DNA from: Pseudoalteromonas luteoviolacea
GTDB lineage: Bacteria; Pseudomonadota; Gammaproteobacteria; Enterobacterales; Alteromonadaceae
Reading direction: 5' to 3'
Assembly: GCF_001750165.1 (NCBI RefSeq)
Contig: NZ_CP015411.1
Location: 1,206,001 to 1,270,000 of the forward strand
DNA: 64,000 nt
Position 1 is the first letter of the stretch; every line of letters starts with the position of its first letter. The notes under the pieces were generated by a model. That model made no database searches. It was not told the DNA's origin and worked only from the letters and a program-made list of their open reading frames with translations. The position numbers and the translations under genes are program-made. This document shows positions 15,700 to 25,779 of this stretch, in pieces.

Positions 15700-18600
15700 A
15701 TTATCTTATTGTTTTAGTGATATTCCTCTTTAGTGCTTTATGTACAGCACAGGTTTCCCGTATTTCTCCTGCTGAAGGGTTATCACAAAGCTATGTAAAT
15801 ACATTGCTATTTGATAAAAAAGGATATCTTTGGCTATCTACGGAAGGAGGGTTAAATCGATATGATGGATATCAAGTACTTGAAGTAATGGGCCCAAATA
15901 AAGCCCTTGATAAAATGCAGATAGATCGTATTTATCAAGACTCAGCAGGTAAAATCTGGATAGCCTCTGGTCGTGCGGGTTTGTTTAGTTATCACCCCGA
16001 AAAAGACCTATATCGACAATATATTCAAGCTCCCTCTTCTGAACAGGATTATATCCAAAATAGCGTTTTTCAAATGCTAGAAAAAAGCCCTAATGAATTG
16101 TGGTTAGGTCGAACAAAAAATGTGTCGGTATTAGATAAAAAGACAGGACAAATAACAGAGGTTATTCCTATTCCAGGCATGAATGATCGCAGTTTAGTCA
16201 GGGCCTTGCTGCAATTTGAAGACATTCTGTACATCGCAACCACAGAACATTTATTTGCCTATCATATTCCCAGCAAACAGCTTAAACCGATTAAGCATAT
16301 AGATGACCCTGAACATCCGTTTCAGCATAATACGAAATCTTTACTGTTGCTTGATGACTCGACGCTGTTAGTCGGGGCGGTATTGGGATTGTATGAGCTT
16401 GATATTAGTGAGTTGCAAACCAATTTTGATGCGGCGCCTGCTTATAAAACACTATTGGAAGAGTTTAATATATGGCATATGCTAAAGCAGCAAGCTTACT
16501 TATTGCTTGGTACAGACAAAGGACTGATGCGTTTTGATCCGCACACGGGTGAAGTTGAGCCTGATAAACGACTTTTGAACAGTCGTTTTTCCATTTCTGA
16601 TAGCAGTATCATTCATTTGAATGAGGATAATAATGGCGGTGTGTGGGCGGCTACTCGTACAGATGGGGCATTTTATTTGCCGCCAGATAACCATATTTTT
16701 GACAATGTGCAAAACGAGTCAATTGAAGGGGAATTCTCCCATGGGGCTGTATGGGGAATTGTTGAGTTTCAAGGGTACATCTGGGCTGCAACTCGAGATG
16801 GTTTAACACGATACGATCCAAAAACGCGTGAGGCAAAGGCATTACTTCAGGGTTATATGGGAGAGAGTTTTTTACCAGAGTACTCGATATTCGAGCTATT
16901 CGCATTTCAAGATAAACTGTGGCTGATAAGTAACCGAGGGTTATTTGTTTTTGACCCATTGACTGAAACAATTTCGCGCCCTCGAGCACAAAACCCAGAG
17001 TCTACCGAGATACTTTCAGGGTTTGTCAAAGGTGCTGTTTTGGTTGAGCCAGGCTTTTTGTATTTTGTTGATGGTAACTCGGGTTTTTATTTATTTAATA
17101 TGAATAATGGCATCTTAGAGCCGCTTGGACCGAGTTTCGAACAGTTTGATCCGTTTTTAAGTTATGGCTTTTTTCCGCCCTTATCTAGCCACCCTACTCA
17201 GCCTGTGTTTTACAGTGAAGGCCGCTTGTTCAGGTATGATCGCCCAAGACAACAATTAACGCAGATTTACCAAGTACCCAAAGCACATAAGCAATCAGCG
17301 GTAGACTTGCTGAGTTATACCATAGATAAAAATAACGTGTTGTGGCTGTCTTTTGCGACCCATGGGTTAGTGCGATTAACTGCAGATGGATATAAGCCTT
17401 TACCGTTACCTACAGACTCTTTATCTGTCACTAACTTTATCTTGTATGAGATGCAGCAGGATAACGCGGGCATGATTTGGATGTCATCTCATCAAGGCAT
17501 ATGGCGGTTGGATCCTGATAACTTTCACCTGCAAGGGTTTACTATTAATGATGGTTTGATGAGCAATGAATTTAATAGTGGGTCGTCTGTAAAATTAGAA
17601 AATGGTCATATTGCTTATGGGTCATTACAGGGGATCACGATTTTTGATCCTGAGGTCAACAGGCCAAATAGACCGTTACTAACACGCGTTAATATCACCA
17701 ATGTAGATTTAATGTCTAGGGATCTTAAACCTGCCGGACTGAAATCATTCTCCTCAATAGAGCTTAATCACGATGATATTGGTTTGGAAGTATCTTTCTC
17801 CGCGATGGCCTTTACCGCGCAAGAGCGAATTGTGTATGAATATCAACTCTCTGGTGAACAAAGAATATTGAGTCGTAATAGTAATCGAGTTGTATTTCCG
17901 AAGCTGAATCCTGGCCATTATAGATTAAAAGTATGGGCAAAAGATCCGCTTACAGGAGATTACACTCAACCAGCGGAGTTGAATATTCGAGTTAAATACC
18001 CTTTTTGGCGCTCGCCTCTGGCTTTAGCATGCTATCTCATTTTAGCCAGCGCGTTATTTGCACTTTGGGTTCATAGAAAAAATAAAGTCGCCCAGCTGTT
18101 AATGGAAGCGCATAAAGAGACGAGAAACAGTGAAACGCGGCTTAAAATGGCACTTGAAGGAAGTAATTCAGGGGTTTGGGATTGGCAATCGGGTACCAAT
18201 CTGGTCTATCAACCTCGGTTAGTCAATGAGCTAGGTTATAAAAATGAATACATCAATTTGGATGATTACTTAGAGCTGATCCATCCGCAAGACAGAGCAT
18301 TGTTCCGAATAGAATGGTTGGAGTTTGTTTCTACAGCGAAAGGGTATATCGATTGTACTTATCGGTTGCGAAATCGGGTAGGTCAATGGCGCTGGTATAA
18401 AGATTACGGCAAGGTGATGGCTTGGAGAGAGGCCGTGCCAATGCGCGTAGCGGGCACCTATACCAACTTGACCAGAGAGCGTGTTTTTGAAGAGCGGGCT
18501 GCACTGTTTGGTGAGGCGTTCGAACAAACTCGCGATTGGGTTATGATATTTGATAGACGTTTTAGGATCTTGGCATGTAATAAAGCATTGCAGGATGCGT

Positions 18601-20150
18601 TTGCTGTTGAAGCAAACCCCTTATCGAGCACCAGTGTAAGTTTAGGCTTAGAGCGTCATGTTCGAATGCACTACCTTAGAGCTATGAGCAATTTAGCTGA
18701 AGGTGAGTTTCATAGTGCGGAAGAAGTTTTGCGTTTACCGAGTGGTGAGGTGAGGCATGTATTGGTCAAAGTTACGGCTACGCATGGACAAAACTATATT
18801 ATCGTCTTGACAGATATCAGTAAACAAAAGCGCACAGAGAAAGAGCTTTATCAGTTGGCCAACTATGATGCATTGACTAAATTACCGAATAAAGTGCTGT
18901 TTATGGATAGGGTGCAGCACGGTATTGAACAGAGTGAAGAAAACGAGCAGTCTTTGGCTATCTTGGCCATTAAATTTGGTCGTTTGCAGCGTTTGGCTGA
19001 TACATTTGGTGATGACTTTGTTTTGGCTGTAGTGCGTCAAGCAGCCAAGACATTACAATGTTGCTTTAGAGAAGTAGATAGCTTGGCTATTGGTCAAGAG
19101 AGAGATTTCTATATTCTGATGGAACACCTTGATGATGTGGATGCCGTGACTCGCTATATTCATTGTTTAATGGCACGTTTTGAAGAGGGAATGCGCGTAC
19201 ATGAGCAAGCGGTGCAAGTAGATGTTCACGTTGGCATATCATTGTATCCAGACGATGCAAGCGATGCATTTGAACTCAATCAGGCTGCACAAATCGCTTT
19301 AAGTCATGCTAAAAAAAGTACAAAGAGTCACTACCAGTTTTACCATCATGATATTAATCAGCAAGTAAAACGAAATATTGAGATTGAACGGCGTTTGACC
19401 GCTGTTTATCACGAAGAGCTGCTTTGTAATTACTATCAACCAATATTGAATGCGACTCAAGGTCATATCGAAGGTTTTGAAGTGTTGCTGAGGTGGCCGG
19501 ATGACCCTTATGTCAGTGCTGAAGAGTTTTCGCTGGCAGCTGAGAAAACAGGGTTAGGCATTGAAGTGGTTTTACAAACAATTGAGCGAGCACTGATCGA
19601 GTTGAAAGTATGGCATTTGACTTGGCCCGATTTATATATATCGGTAAACCTTTCGGCTCATGCTTTGCATTTTGATGGTTTAGTAGATGGTATACAGTCG
19701 ACGTTGCACAAAATCAATTTGCCTGCAAGTTGCCTCGTTTTTGAAATATCAGAGTCGGTGATGATGCAAAATGTCACGCAGTCCATTGCGCGAATGCAAG
19801 CGCTGAGTTCACTGGGTTGCCGTGTGTTTATGGATGATTTTGGGACTGGGTATTCTTCTTTAATGTACCTGACGCAATTCCCTGTGACTACATTGAAAAT
19901 AGATGAAGGCTTCATTGTTGATATTGGTAAAAACAAAGACCATGAAAGTATTATTCACTCCACACTGTCGTTGGCGCATAGCCTTGGCAAGTTGTGTATC
20001 GCTCAGGGTGTGGAAAATGTTGAACAACTGAGGTTTCTACGCATGCTTGGTTGCGAGCGTTTTCAAGGTTACTTGTTCAGTCCACCTTTACCTGGCGATA
20101 TGATTGCTCACCTTATGGTCAACACATGGGAAGATATGTTTATAAGCTAG
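15696..20150 (+). CDS. Propeller sensor with PAS, degenerate GGDEF and EAL domains
   Basis: A 1484-aa membrane signalling protein predicted to degrade c-di-GMP. A signal peptide (MNYLIVLVIFLFSALCTAQ) precedes a large periplasmic beta-propeller of two-component-regulator repeats (such as DKKGYLWLSTEGGLNRYDG, about residues 20-680), a Y_Y_Y domain (about 680-765), one TM helix (about 773-793) and a PAS/PAC region. The GGDEF-like domain has GQERDF in place of GGDEF, so it should not synthesise c-di-GMP. The C-terminal EAL domain keeps the catalytic set: FEVLLRW (EVL for EAL), NLSAHAL, FEISES, MDDFGTGYSSL, LKIDEGF, AQGVEN and FQGYLFSPP. ATG 15696 overlaps the GNAT stop by 4 nt; a GTG at 15672 in frame is less likely. 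Its last codons overlap the convergent ion-channel gene. Confidence 0.93.
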   Translation: MNYLIVLVIFLFSALCTAQVSRISPAEGLSQSYVNTLLFDKKGYLWLSTEGGLNRYDGYQVLEVMGPNKALDKMQIDRIYQDSAGKIWIASGRAGLFSYHPEKDLYRQYIQAPSSEQDYIQNSVFQMLEKSPNELWLGRTKNVSVLDKKTGQITEVIPIPGMNDRSLVRALLQFEDILYIATTEHLFAYHIPSKQLKPIKHIDDPEHPFQHNTKSLLLLDDSTLLVGAVLGLYELDISELQTNFDAAPAYKTLLEEFNIWHMLKQQAYLLLGTDKGLMRFDPHTGEVEPDKRLLNSRFSISDSSIIHLNEDNNGGVWAATRTDGAFYLPPDNHIFDNVQNESIEGEFSHGAVWGIVEFQGYIWAATRDGLTRYDPKTREAKALLQGYMGESFLPEYSIFELFAFQDKLWLISNRGLFVFDPLTETISRPRAQNPESTEILSGFVKGAVLVEPGFLYFVDGNSGFYLFNMNNGILEPLGPSFEQFDPFLSYGFFPPLSSHPTQPVFYSEGRLFRYDRPRQQLTQIYQVPKAHKQSAVDLLSYTIDKNNVLWLSFATHGLVRLTADGYKPLPLPTDSLSVTNFILYEMQQDNAGMIWMSSHQGIWRLDPDNFHLQGFTINDGLMSNEFNSGSSVKLENGHIAYGSLQGITIFDPEVNRPNRPLLTRVNITNVDLMSRDLKPAGLKSFSSIELNHDDIGLEVSFSAMAFTAQERIVYEYQLSGEQRILSRNSNRVVFPKLNPGHYRLKVWAKDPLTGDYTQPAELNIRVKYPFWRSPLALACYLILASALFALWVHRKNKVAQLLMEAHKETRNSETRLKMALEGSNSGVWDWQSGTNLVYQPRLVNELGYKNEYINLDDYLELIHPQDRALFRIEWLEFVSTAKGYIDCTYRLRNRVGQWRWYKDYGKVMAWREAVPMRVAGTYTNLTRERVFEERAALFGEAFEQTRDWVMIFDRRFRILACNKALQDAFAVEANPLSSTSVSLGLERHVRMHYLRAMSNLAEGEFHSAEEVLRLPSGEVRHVLVKVTATHGQNYIIVLTDISKQKRTEKELYQLANYDALTKLPNKVLFMDRVQHGIEQSEENEQSLAILAIKFGRLQRLADTFGDDFVLAVVRQAAKTLQCCFREVDSLAIGQERDFYILMEHLDDVDAVTRYIHCLMARFEEGMRVHEQAVQVDVHVGISLYPDDASDAFELNQAAQIALSHAKKSTKSHYQFYHHDINQQVKRNIEIERRLTAVYHEELLCNYYQPILNATQGHIEGFEVLLRWPDDPYVSAEEFSLAAEKTGLGIEVVLQTIERALIELKVWHLTWPDLYISVNLSAHALHFDGLVDGIQSTLHKINLPASCLVFEISESVMMQNVTQSIARMQALSSLGCRVFMDDFGTGYSSLMYLTQFPVTTLKIDEGFIVDIGKNKDHESIIHSTLSLAHSLGKLCIAQGVENVEQLRFLRMLGCERFQGYLFSPPLPGDMIAHLMVNTWEDMFIS

Positions 20151-21094
20151 AGCTTTTCCCCGCAGTGGCGGCAGTACAGGCTCTGTGCTCGCTCGGAGGT
20201 CATCAACTTAATTGCTTGATTGGCCTCTGTCGCACTTAGACCTAGCTCTATTCGAAGCGCTTCAAGGTGTTCAGCTTCACTTTCATCCAACTCGCCATCG
20301 ACCAAAGCATGCAGCACGGCTTCGTGAAATGCATCTCTGCGCTTACGCAGTTGATCTGCGAAGCTTGATGCCAATAACCCAGTTGGTATTGCCACCATAC
20401 CCATGCTCAACAATGTGATGACACCACCAAAGAACCGCCCCAGCGGGGTGATTGGCACAACATCCCCATAACCTACCGTGGTTAACGTGGCCATGGCCCA
20501 CCACATAGCGGCAGGGATGGAACCAAATTTATCAGGCTGAACATCATGCTCAATAAGATAAATACCACAAGATGCAACGATTAAGACCAATGACATAATA
20601 AAAAAAGCAGCCATTAATGAGCTGGCTTCTTCTTTAAATGCGGCTAACAGAAGTTGCATGGCGCGTGAGTATCGAGTGAGCTTAAAAATTCGCATCAAAC
20701 GCACGACGCGTAAAAACCTCAGGTCGAATGTAAAAAATACCATGAGCAGTGTAGGTAAAATGGCTATCAAATCGATAACAGCGAGTGGTGAGCGGATATA
20801 CTTTAAGCGAATGGAGAAGTTGCTTTTAGACTCGTCTTTAAAATTAAGTTTATCCACACAACACCAAATGCGAAGTAAATATTCAATACAAAATATGCCG
20901 ACGGATATGACTTCAATATAAAAAAAGGCACGGTAATACTGCTGTGTTAATGTAGGAACGGACTCTAAAACAATCGCAACGACATTAAACACAATTAAAG
21001 CAATTAAAAAGACATCTAAACAGTGTGCTACTTTTCGATATTTACCGCTGCCTTCTAAAATTGCGGCTACTTTTTGTCTTAGCGTTAAGCTCAT
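20147..21094 (-). CDS. Voltage-gated potassium channel-type ion transporter
   Basis: A 315-aa protein of the six-helix voltage-gated cation channel family. S1-S3 span about residues 25-120; S4 is visible as LRFLRVVRLMRIFKLTRYSR with Arg/Lys roughly every third position. The pore loop has the K+ selectivity filter TTVGYGDVVP, followed by S6 (GVITLLSMGMVAIPTGLLASSF). The cytoplasmic tail contains an acidic helix region (DGELDESEAEHLEAL) and ends in YCRHCGEKL, a CxxC pair that may bind metal or act as a redox switch. Resemblance to KvAP-like prokaryotic channels is strong. The gene ends 4 nt inside the EAL gene end (tail-to-tail) and starts 13 nt after the Pat gene end, so it may be read together with that gene. 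Confidence 0.94.
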   Translation of the reverse strand: MSLTLRQKVAAILEGSGKYRKVAHCLDVFLIALIVFNVVAIVLESVPTLTQQYYRAFFYIEVISVGIFCIEYLLRIWCCVDKLNFKDESKSNFSIRLKYIRSPLAVIDLIAILPTLLMVFFTFDLRFLRVVRLMRIFKLTRYSRAMQLLLAAFKEEASSLMAAFFIMSLVLIVASCGIYLIEHDVQPDKFGSIPAAMWWAMATLTTVGYGDVVPITPLGRFFGGVITLLSMGMVAIPTGLLASSFADQLRKRRDAFHEAVLHALVDGELDESEAEHLEALRIELGLSATEANQAIKLMTSERAQSLYCRHCGEKL

Positions 21095-21107
21095 GGTGTA
21101 CGTGCTA

Positions 21108-23786
21108 TCAAGGTGTATTTTGAAGTGGCATAGTCATAATGGCAGCCCCCTCTTCGAAATCTCTTTTTACATCAAAGCCTAGGTGTTTTGCTAGGTTTAT
21201 CATGCCCGTATTTTCAAATAAGGTAATACCTTCAATGGTATTTACCCCTTTTTCTCGACAGTAATCAATTGCTGCACTCATTAAGATTTTTCCTAGCCCC
21301 AAGCCTTGAGAGTCTGAGCGTACAATGACCGAAAACTCTGCTTGTGTATTATCCGGATCCATTAATACGCGTGAAACCCCTAATGTTCGATATGCGCTTT
21401 TATGGCGTTCGCTAATAATAAAAGCCATTTCGCGATCGTAATCAATTTGCGTCATTTTAGCTAATTGATCATGAGTGAACTGGGGGAGTTGACCAAAGAA
21501 GCGCTTATACCGATCTTCTTTCGTAAGTGATTGATCAAACTCTTGATGGTTTCGCTCATCTTCAGGTCTAATGGGTCTTAATGTCACTTGCTGGCCGTTT
21601 TTGAGTGTGATCGCGCGTTCTAGCTCTTTTGGATAAGGTTTAATAGCTAAACGTTTACGGTGTGCTTTAGGCTGATAGGGGGATAACCCAATTTGAGCAT
21701 CTAGTACTAAGAATTGTCCGGAGCTTGCTAGAATAGGATTTAGTTCAAGGCTATGTATATCTGGTTGCTCGATAACCATCTGAGAAACTCGTGTCAGAAG
21801 TGCACAAAGACGATATTTATCCACTTTATCAGGGAGTGTACGTTCCTTTAACACACCCTTATCATGGGCTGCTGCAATCAAGTACTTGGCTAAGTTCATG
21901 TTCAGAGGCGGCAGGGCCACCGCGGCTTGAGAAAAGTTTAATCCAGTACCGGCTTCACCTAATAAAATGACTGGCCCCACGTCGGGCTCGGTTTTAATCG
22001 CAATGCGCAATTCTTGAGTGCCCGCTCGGGATGCCATTTTCTGTAGAGAAAACCCTTCTATTTCAGCGTCCGGGTAGGATTGTTTAATTCGAAGTAGCAT
22101 AGAAAAAGCGGTTTGTTCAACTTCATTTCCATCATTGAGGTTAAGTACCACACCACCTACTTCTGATTTTGAAGGGATAGCAGAGCTTATTAGCTTCAAT
22201 GCAACAGGAAACCCAATTGCTTCTGCTTGCTCTTTGGCTTCACTGGGAGTGAGTGCGACTTCAGTTTCGATACAGTCAATACCATAGCAAGCCAATATCT
22301 GGCTGGCAGAGTGAGTTGATAGGTATTTATGCCCTGTACGTAAAAAAGTGCTTATTTGCTGCTTCGCAGCACTGCTGTTTATCAATTCATCTTGAATTAT
22401 AGACTCAGGCGTTTGAGTCAGGTGCTTTTGGTTCCGACGGTAGGTAATCAAGTGCATAAATGCACTGACAGCACCTTCAGGAGTTCGATAAGTTGGGATA
22501 TTGCTTAGCACGCAAATATCTCTTGCTGATCGCGCCGCTTCTTCACCCATAAAGTTGGTCATGACAAAAGGGCGGGCCATTTTTGGGATTTTATCTAGTG
22601 TCTGAGCAATGATTTTGGCGTAAGCTGAGCTGGGCGCCAATGCTGAAGGAGTATGAATGATAAGTAGGTTTTTAACTTCATCGGCTTTTAATAGTACTTC
22701 CAAAGCACGCTGATATCGTTCAGGTGATGAGTCACCAAAGATGTCTACTGGATTATCGGTTTGTGACGATTGTGGAACGATATCATTCAGTGCGGCAATG
22801 GTTTTGTCACTCAATTGTGCGAGTTTTCCCGAGCGCATCAAGAGTGTATCCACGGCCATAATACCCGGACCACCCCCATTGGTTAAAATGGTCAAGTGTT
22901 CTACTTTGAGCAGCTTTGGATGTAGTGCTAAAGTTTGTGTTGCAGCAAATAACTCTCTTAAGTCATTTACTCTCAACATACCTGCACGCTGAAACATGGC
23001 ATCATAAACGGCATCATCAGATGTTTTACCTCCAGTATGGTGGTATGCAGCGCGAGCACCTGCAACGGTTCGACCTGTTTTTATGGCGATCACCGGTTTA
23101 CTGAACGCCGCTGCGCGTGCTGCTGAGATAAATCGTCTCACATCTTTAATATTATCAATGTAGAGTAAGATAGCGGATGTTTTGCTATCTCGAGCTAAAT
23201 AATCGAGCAGTTCGTCAAAGTCGATATCTAGACAATCGCCGACGGAAACAAAGTGTGAAAATCCTATATGCTTATTTTGTGCCCAGTCTAATATTGTGGA
23301 ACATACCGCAGCGGATTGCGACAAAAAAGCTAACTTACCAGGCTTGGCAATGGTATGTGAAAAGCTCGCATTGAGGCCAATATGTGGCAAAATAAGCCCT
23401 AAACTGTTGCTCCCAAGTAAGGTGACTTCTGCTTGCTGCGCACATTGAGTGAGTGCTTGTTTCTCCGCATTATTTAAACCTGCTGCGACGACAATTGCAT
23501 GTTTGCAGCCGAGTGCACCAAGTTCCTGTATAAGTTGGCAAAGTGTCCTTTTATTGGTGCATAGAATGGCCAGATCTGGGATGCAGGGTAAATGTTCGAT
23601 ATCTTGGTAGGCTAATACGCCATTAACCGCAGTATATTTTGGGGTAACTGGCATAATAGGGCCTTTAAAACCACCTTGAAGTAAGTTTCTCATCACTACA
23701 TTGCCAGCTCGGCTCGGATTGTTAGAGGCACCAATGACCGCGACAGATTTGGGATTAAAAAACTGACCTATTCGTTTAACACTCAT
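21108..23786 (-). CDS. Pat/YfiQ-type protein lysine acetyltransferase
   Basis: An 892-aa enzyme with an NDP-forming acyl-CoA synthetase-like body and a C-terminal GNAT domain, as in E. coli PatZ/YfiQ, which acetylates lysines of metabolic enzymes such as acetyl-CoA synthetase. The N-terminal CoA-binding domain shows SVAVIGASNNPSRAGNVV; flavodoxin-like ligase domains follow (about 150-470), then an ATP-grasp domain (about 500-720: GFPVALKLIS, SKSEVGGVVLNL), a linker, and GNAT (about 730-890: VTLRPIRPEDE, SDSQGLGLGKILMSAAI). The body probably has no ligase activity in this family. AAGGAG 7 nt before ATG 23786 sets the start; a longer frame to 23828 lacks support. The K+ channel gene follows after 13 nt. 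Confidence 0.93.
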   Translation of the reverse strand: MSVKRIGQFFNPKSVAVIGASNNPSRAGNVVMRNLLQGGFKGPIMPVTPKYTAVNGVLAYQDIEHLPCIPDLAILCTNKRTLCQLIQELGALGCKHAIVVAAGLNNAEKQALTQCAQQAEVTLLGSNSLGLILPHIGLNASFSHTIAKPGKLAFLSQSAAVCSTILDWAQNKHIGFSHFVSVGDCLDIDFDELLDYLARDSKTSAILLYIDNIKDVRRFISAARAAAFSKPVIAIKTGRTVAGARAAYHHTGGKTSDDAVYDAMFQRAGMLRVNDLRELFAATQTLALHPKLLKVEHLTILTNGGGPGIMAVDTLLMRSGKLAQLSDKTIAALNDIVPQSSQTDNPVDIFGDSSPERYQRALEVLLKADEVKNLLIIHTPSALAPSSAYAKIIAQTLDKIPKMARPFVMTNFMGEEAARSARDICVLSNIPTYRTPEGAVSAFMHLITYRRNQKHLTQTPESIIQDELINSSAAKQQISTFLRTGHKYLSTHSASQILACYGIDCIETEVALTPSEAKEQAEAIGFPVALKLISSAIPSKSEVGGVVLNLNDGNEVEQTAFSMLLRIKQSYPDAEIEGFSLQKMASRAGTQELRIAIKTEPDVGPVILLGEAGTGLNFSQAAVALPPLNMNLAKYLIAAAHDKGVLKERTLPDKVDKYRLCALLTRVSQMVIEQPDIHSLELNPILASSGQFLVLDAQIGLSPYQPKAHRKRLAIKPYPKELERAITLKNGQQVTLRPIRPEDERNHQEFDQSLTKEDRYKRFFGQLPQFTHDQLAKMTQIDYDREMAFIISERHKSAYRTLGVSRVLMDPDNTQAEFSVIVRSDSQGLGLGKILMSAAIDYCREKGVNTIEGITLFENTGMINLAKHLGFDVKRDFEEGAAIMTMPLQNTP

Positions 23787-23885
23787 GCCTACTCCTTTGG
23801 TGACTGATATCAAGCTAGCTGCTTGCACATGACTGTAACATGTTTACATTGGATTTTGAGCAGATTAGAGAATAACTTTGAACTC

Positions 23886-23918
23886 ACAGGCACTTTTGTG
23901 CAATACAACAGTGCCTGT
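23886..23918. repeat. Inverted repeat between chemoreceptor and Pat genes
   Basis: ACAGGCACT (23886-23894) and AGTGCCTGT (23910-23918) form a 9-bp stem around a 15-nt loop, 20 nt after the chemoreceptor stop. There is no T run, so it is at best a weak terminator. Confidence 0.45.
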
Positions 23919-23937
23919 TGGTAACAGGGTCGTATGT

Positions 23938-25779
23938 TTATACTTTAAATCGTGAGACATCTTCTTGCATTTTATGCGCATCAAACTCTAGCGCTTCGCA
24001 GTTTTTGCAGTTTTGACAGGAGTCGACATATAACTGCTCTGCCGATACTGAAATGTTGGCCGCAGCATCTTCTACCCCTTGTACAGTTGCCATTTGTTCT
24101 TCCGTCGCGCCCGCGATTTGAATAACCATATCGCGGATCTTGTCCATAGCTTGCTTGTTATCATCCATACTTTGTTGTGCATCAGTGATCCCTTCGTACA
24201 TCTGTTCACTCAGTGATAAGCTTGTTTGCATTGCTTGCTCTGAATCATGAACCAAACTCTGAAGGCCGTGGATCATACGCTCTATTTCTACGGTAGAGTT
24301 TTGGGTACGCTTAGCTAATGTACGCACTTCATCTGCCACGACTGCAAATCCTCTGCCGCTTTCTCCTGCGCGTGCGGCTTCGATAGCTGCATTAAGTGCA
24401 AGCAAGTTAGTTTGTTCAGTAATACCCCGAATAACTGATGTTACACTTTCAATCTCACTGCTGGCTGACGATAGTTGTTGCATCAGTTGGCTATTTTCAT
24501 TGATATGCCCTGTCAGCTCCGACATGTTGTGATGCGCTTTGTGCATGATCTCGGAGCCACGCGCCATATTTTCATCTGCTTCGTTGACATTATTTTGAAC
24601 AGCGACACTGTTCTCGGCAATTAATGATACCGCTTGAACTAATTCACTCACAGCAACTTTGACGGCATGTGTATTATTTTTCTGTTCTCTAATGGCTTGT
24701 TGTGAGCGTTTAGTTACCTCTACGGACTGATGGGCGCCGCTCTCTACGGTTTCACCTGTGTGTTTGATCTCTCGGACGATATCTGCAGTTGTATCAATAA
24801 ATTGATTAACTGAACCTGCAAACTCGGTGACTTCATCACGACCGGTCAGTTCAATATGGTGAGTTAAGTCACCTTCACCATGACTGATTGTCGCCATATT
24901 GGCATTGGCCACTTTAAGCCTCTGAACAATGTGTGCGCCTTTCCAAAGGAGTAATCCGGCAATGATAACAGTCAGTATGCCAGCGAGCATCATACCTTGG
25001 TTTTTAGCATTAATAAGTTCGTGCTGGATCCCTTGATCTATGTCTCCAGATAGCTGGTTCATGGTCCCTTCGACTTTATGAATGCTGCCTCTGAGCTCAC
25101 CTCTTAAGCCTGAACTGGCATCTAACCCTCGTTCGACAAGAGCGGTAGTGAGCGCACGCGCGGTATTCTCAAACAAAGTGAGGTCATTCTGCCCGCCACT
25201 GAATTGGTCATTGAAATAGACTTTCATAATAGCGAGCTGCTCTGTCACTTCATTTTTAGTCGACATGTTTAAATTGGTTTGGAAATCATTTTCGAGTAAC
25301 ACTAATCTGAGTGCTTTGCTCATGGCGGTAATGTCACCAATATTGGTAAGCGATTCATGTAGTTCAACTTCTGCTTGATTGAACTCTCCACGCAACCCTT
25401 GATTGGGGGTCAAGCCAATTTTTTTGTCGAGCGCAACCAAATTGCGTAAATTTGACTCGTAGTTATTCAAGTCTTTTTCGGCGACATTAAGCGCCTGTTG
25501 CAAATGCGGAGGAAGCTGGGCGCTTAATTGTGACATGTTTTGTCTCATGAGCTTGATACGTGAATCAAACTTGTCGACATATTTTTGTTGCTTACGAAGT
25601 AAAAAGTCTTTTTCGTGACGTCTGAGCATCAATAGATCATTACTAATTTCTTTGCTGGTTGCTAGGCGCTGTCCCAAATTAGCTATATGGGTTGTTTCGT
25701 ACCACAAAACTCCCACCATGCAGAACAGTGCGATCATGACTAGAGAAGAAAGTAAAATGAAAGTGTGACGGATGGTCAT
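23938..25779 (-). CDS. Methyl-accepting chemotaxis protein
   Basis: A 613-aa chemoreceptor. TM1 (about residues 8-28) and TM2 (about 262-280) enclose a large, mostly helical periplasmic sensor (helical bimodular/NIT-like look, ligand unknown). A HAMP domain follows (IVQRLKVANANMATISHGEGDLT) and then the cytoplasmic signalling hairpin with the invariant tip ALNAAIEAARAGESGRGFAV, for CheA/CheW coupling. The C terminus is unusual: CQNCKNCEA (Cys near 588, 591, 594) forms a CxxCxxC cluster after the coiled coil, and there is no CheR-docking pentapeptide. AAGGAGT lies before ATG 25779. The gene stands alone; no che genes are nearby. Confidence 0.94.
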   Translation of the reverse strand: MTIRHTFILLSSLVMIALFCMVGVLWYETTHIANLGQRLATSKEISNDLLMLRRHEKDFLLRKQQKYVDKFDSRIKLMRQNMSQLSAQLPPHLQQALNVAEKDLNNYESNLRNLVALDKKIGLTPNQGLRGEFNQAEVELHESLTNIGDITAMSKALRLVLLENDFQTNLNMSTKNEVTEQLAIMKVYFNDQFSGGQNDLTLFENTARALTTALVERGLDASSGLRGELRGSIHKVEGTMNQLSGDIDQGIQHELINAKNQGMMLAGILTVIIAGLLLWKGAHIVQRLKVANANMATISHGEGDLTHHIELTGRDEVTEFAGSVNQFIDTTADIVREIKHTGETVESGAHQSVEVTKRSQQAIREQKNNTHAVKVAVSELVQAVSLIAENSVAVQNNVNEADENMARGSEIMHKAHHNMSELTGHINENSQLMQQLSSASSEIESVTSVIRGITEQTNLLALNAAIEAARAGESGRGFAVVADEVRTLAKRTQNSTVEIERMIHGLQSLVHDSEQAMQTSLSLSEQMYEGITDAQQSMDDNKQAMDKIRDMVIQIAGATEEQMATVQGVEDAAANISVSAEQLYVDSCQNCKNCEALEFDAHKMQEDVSRFKV

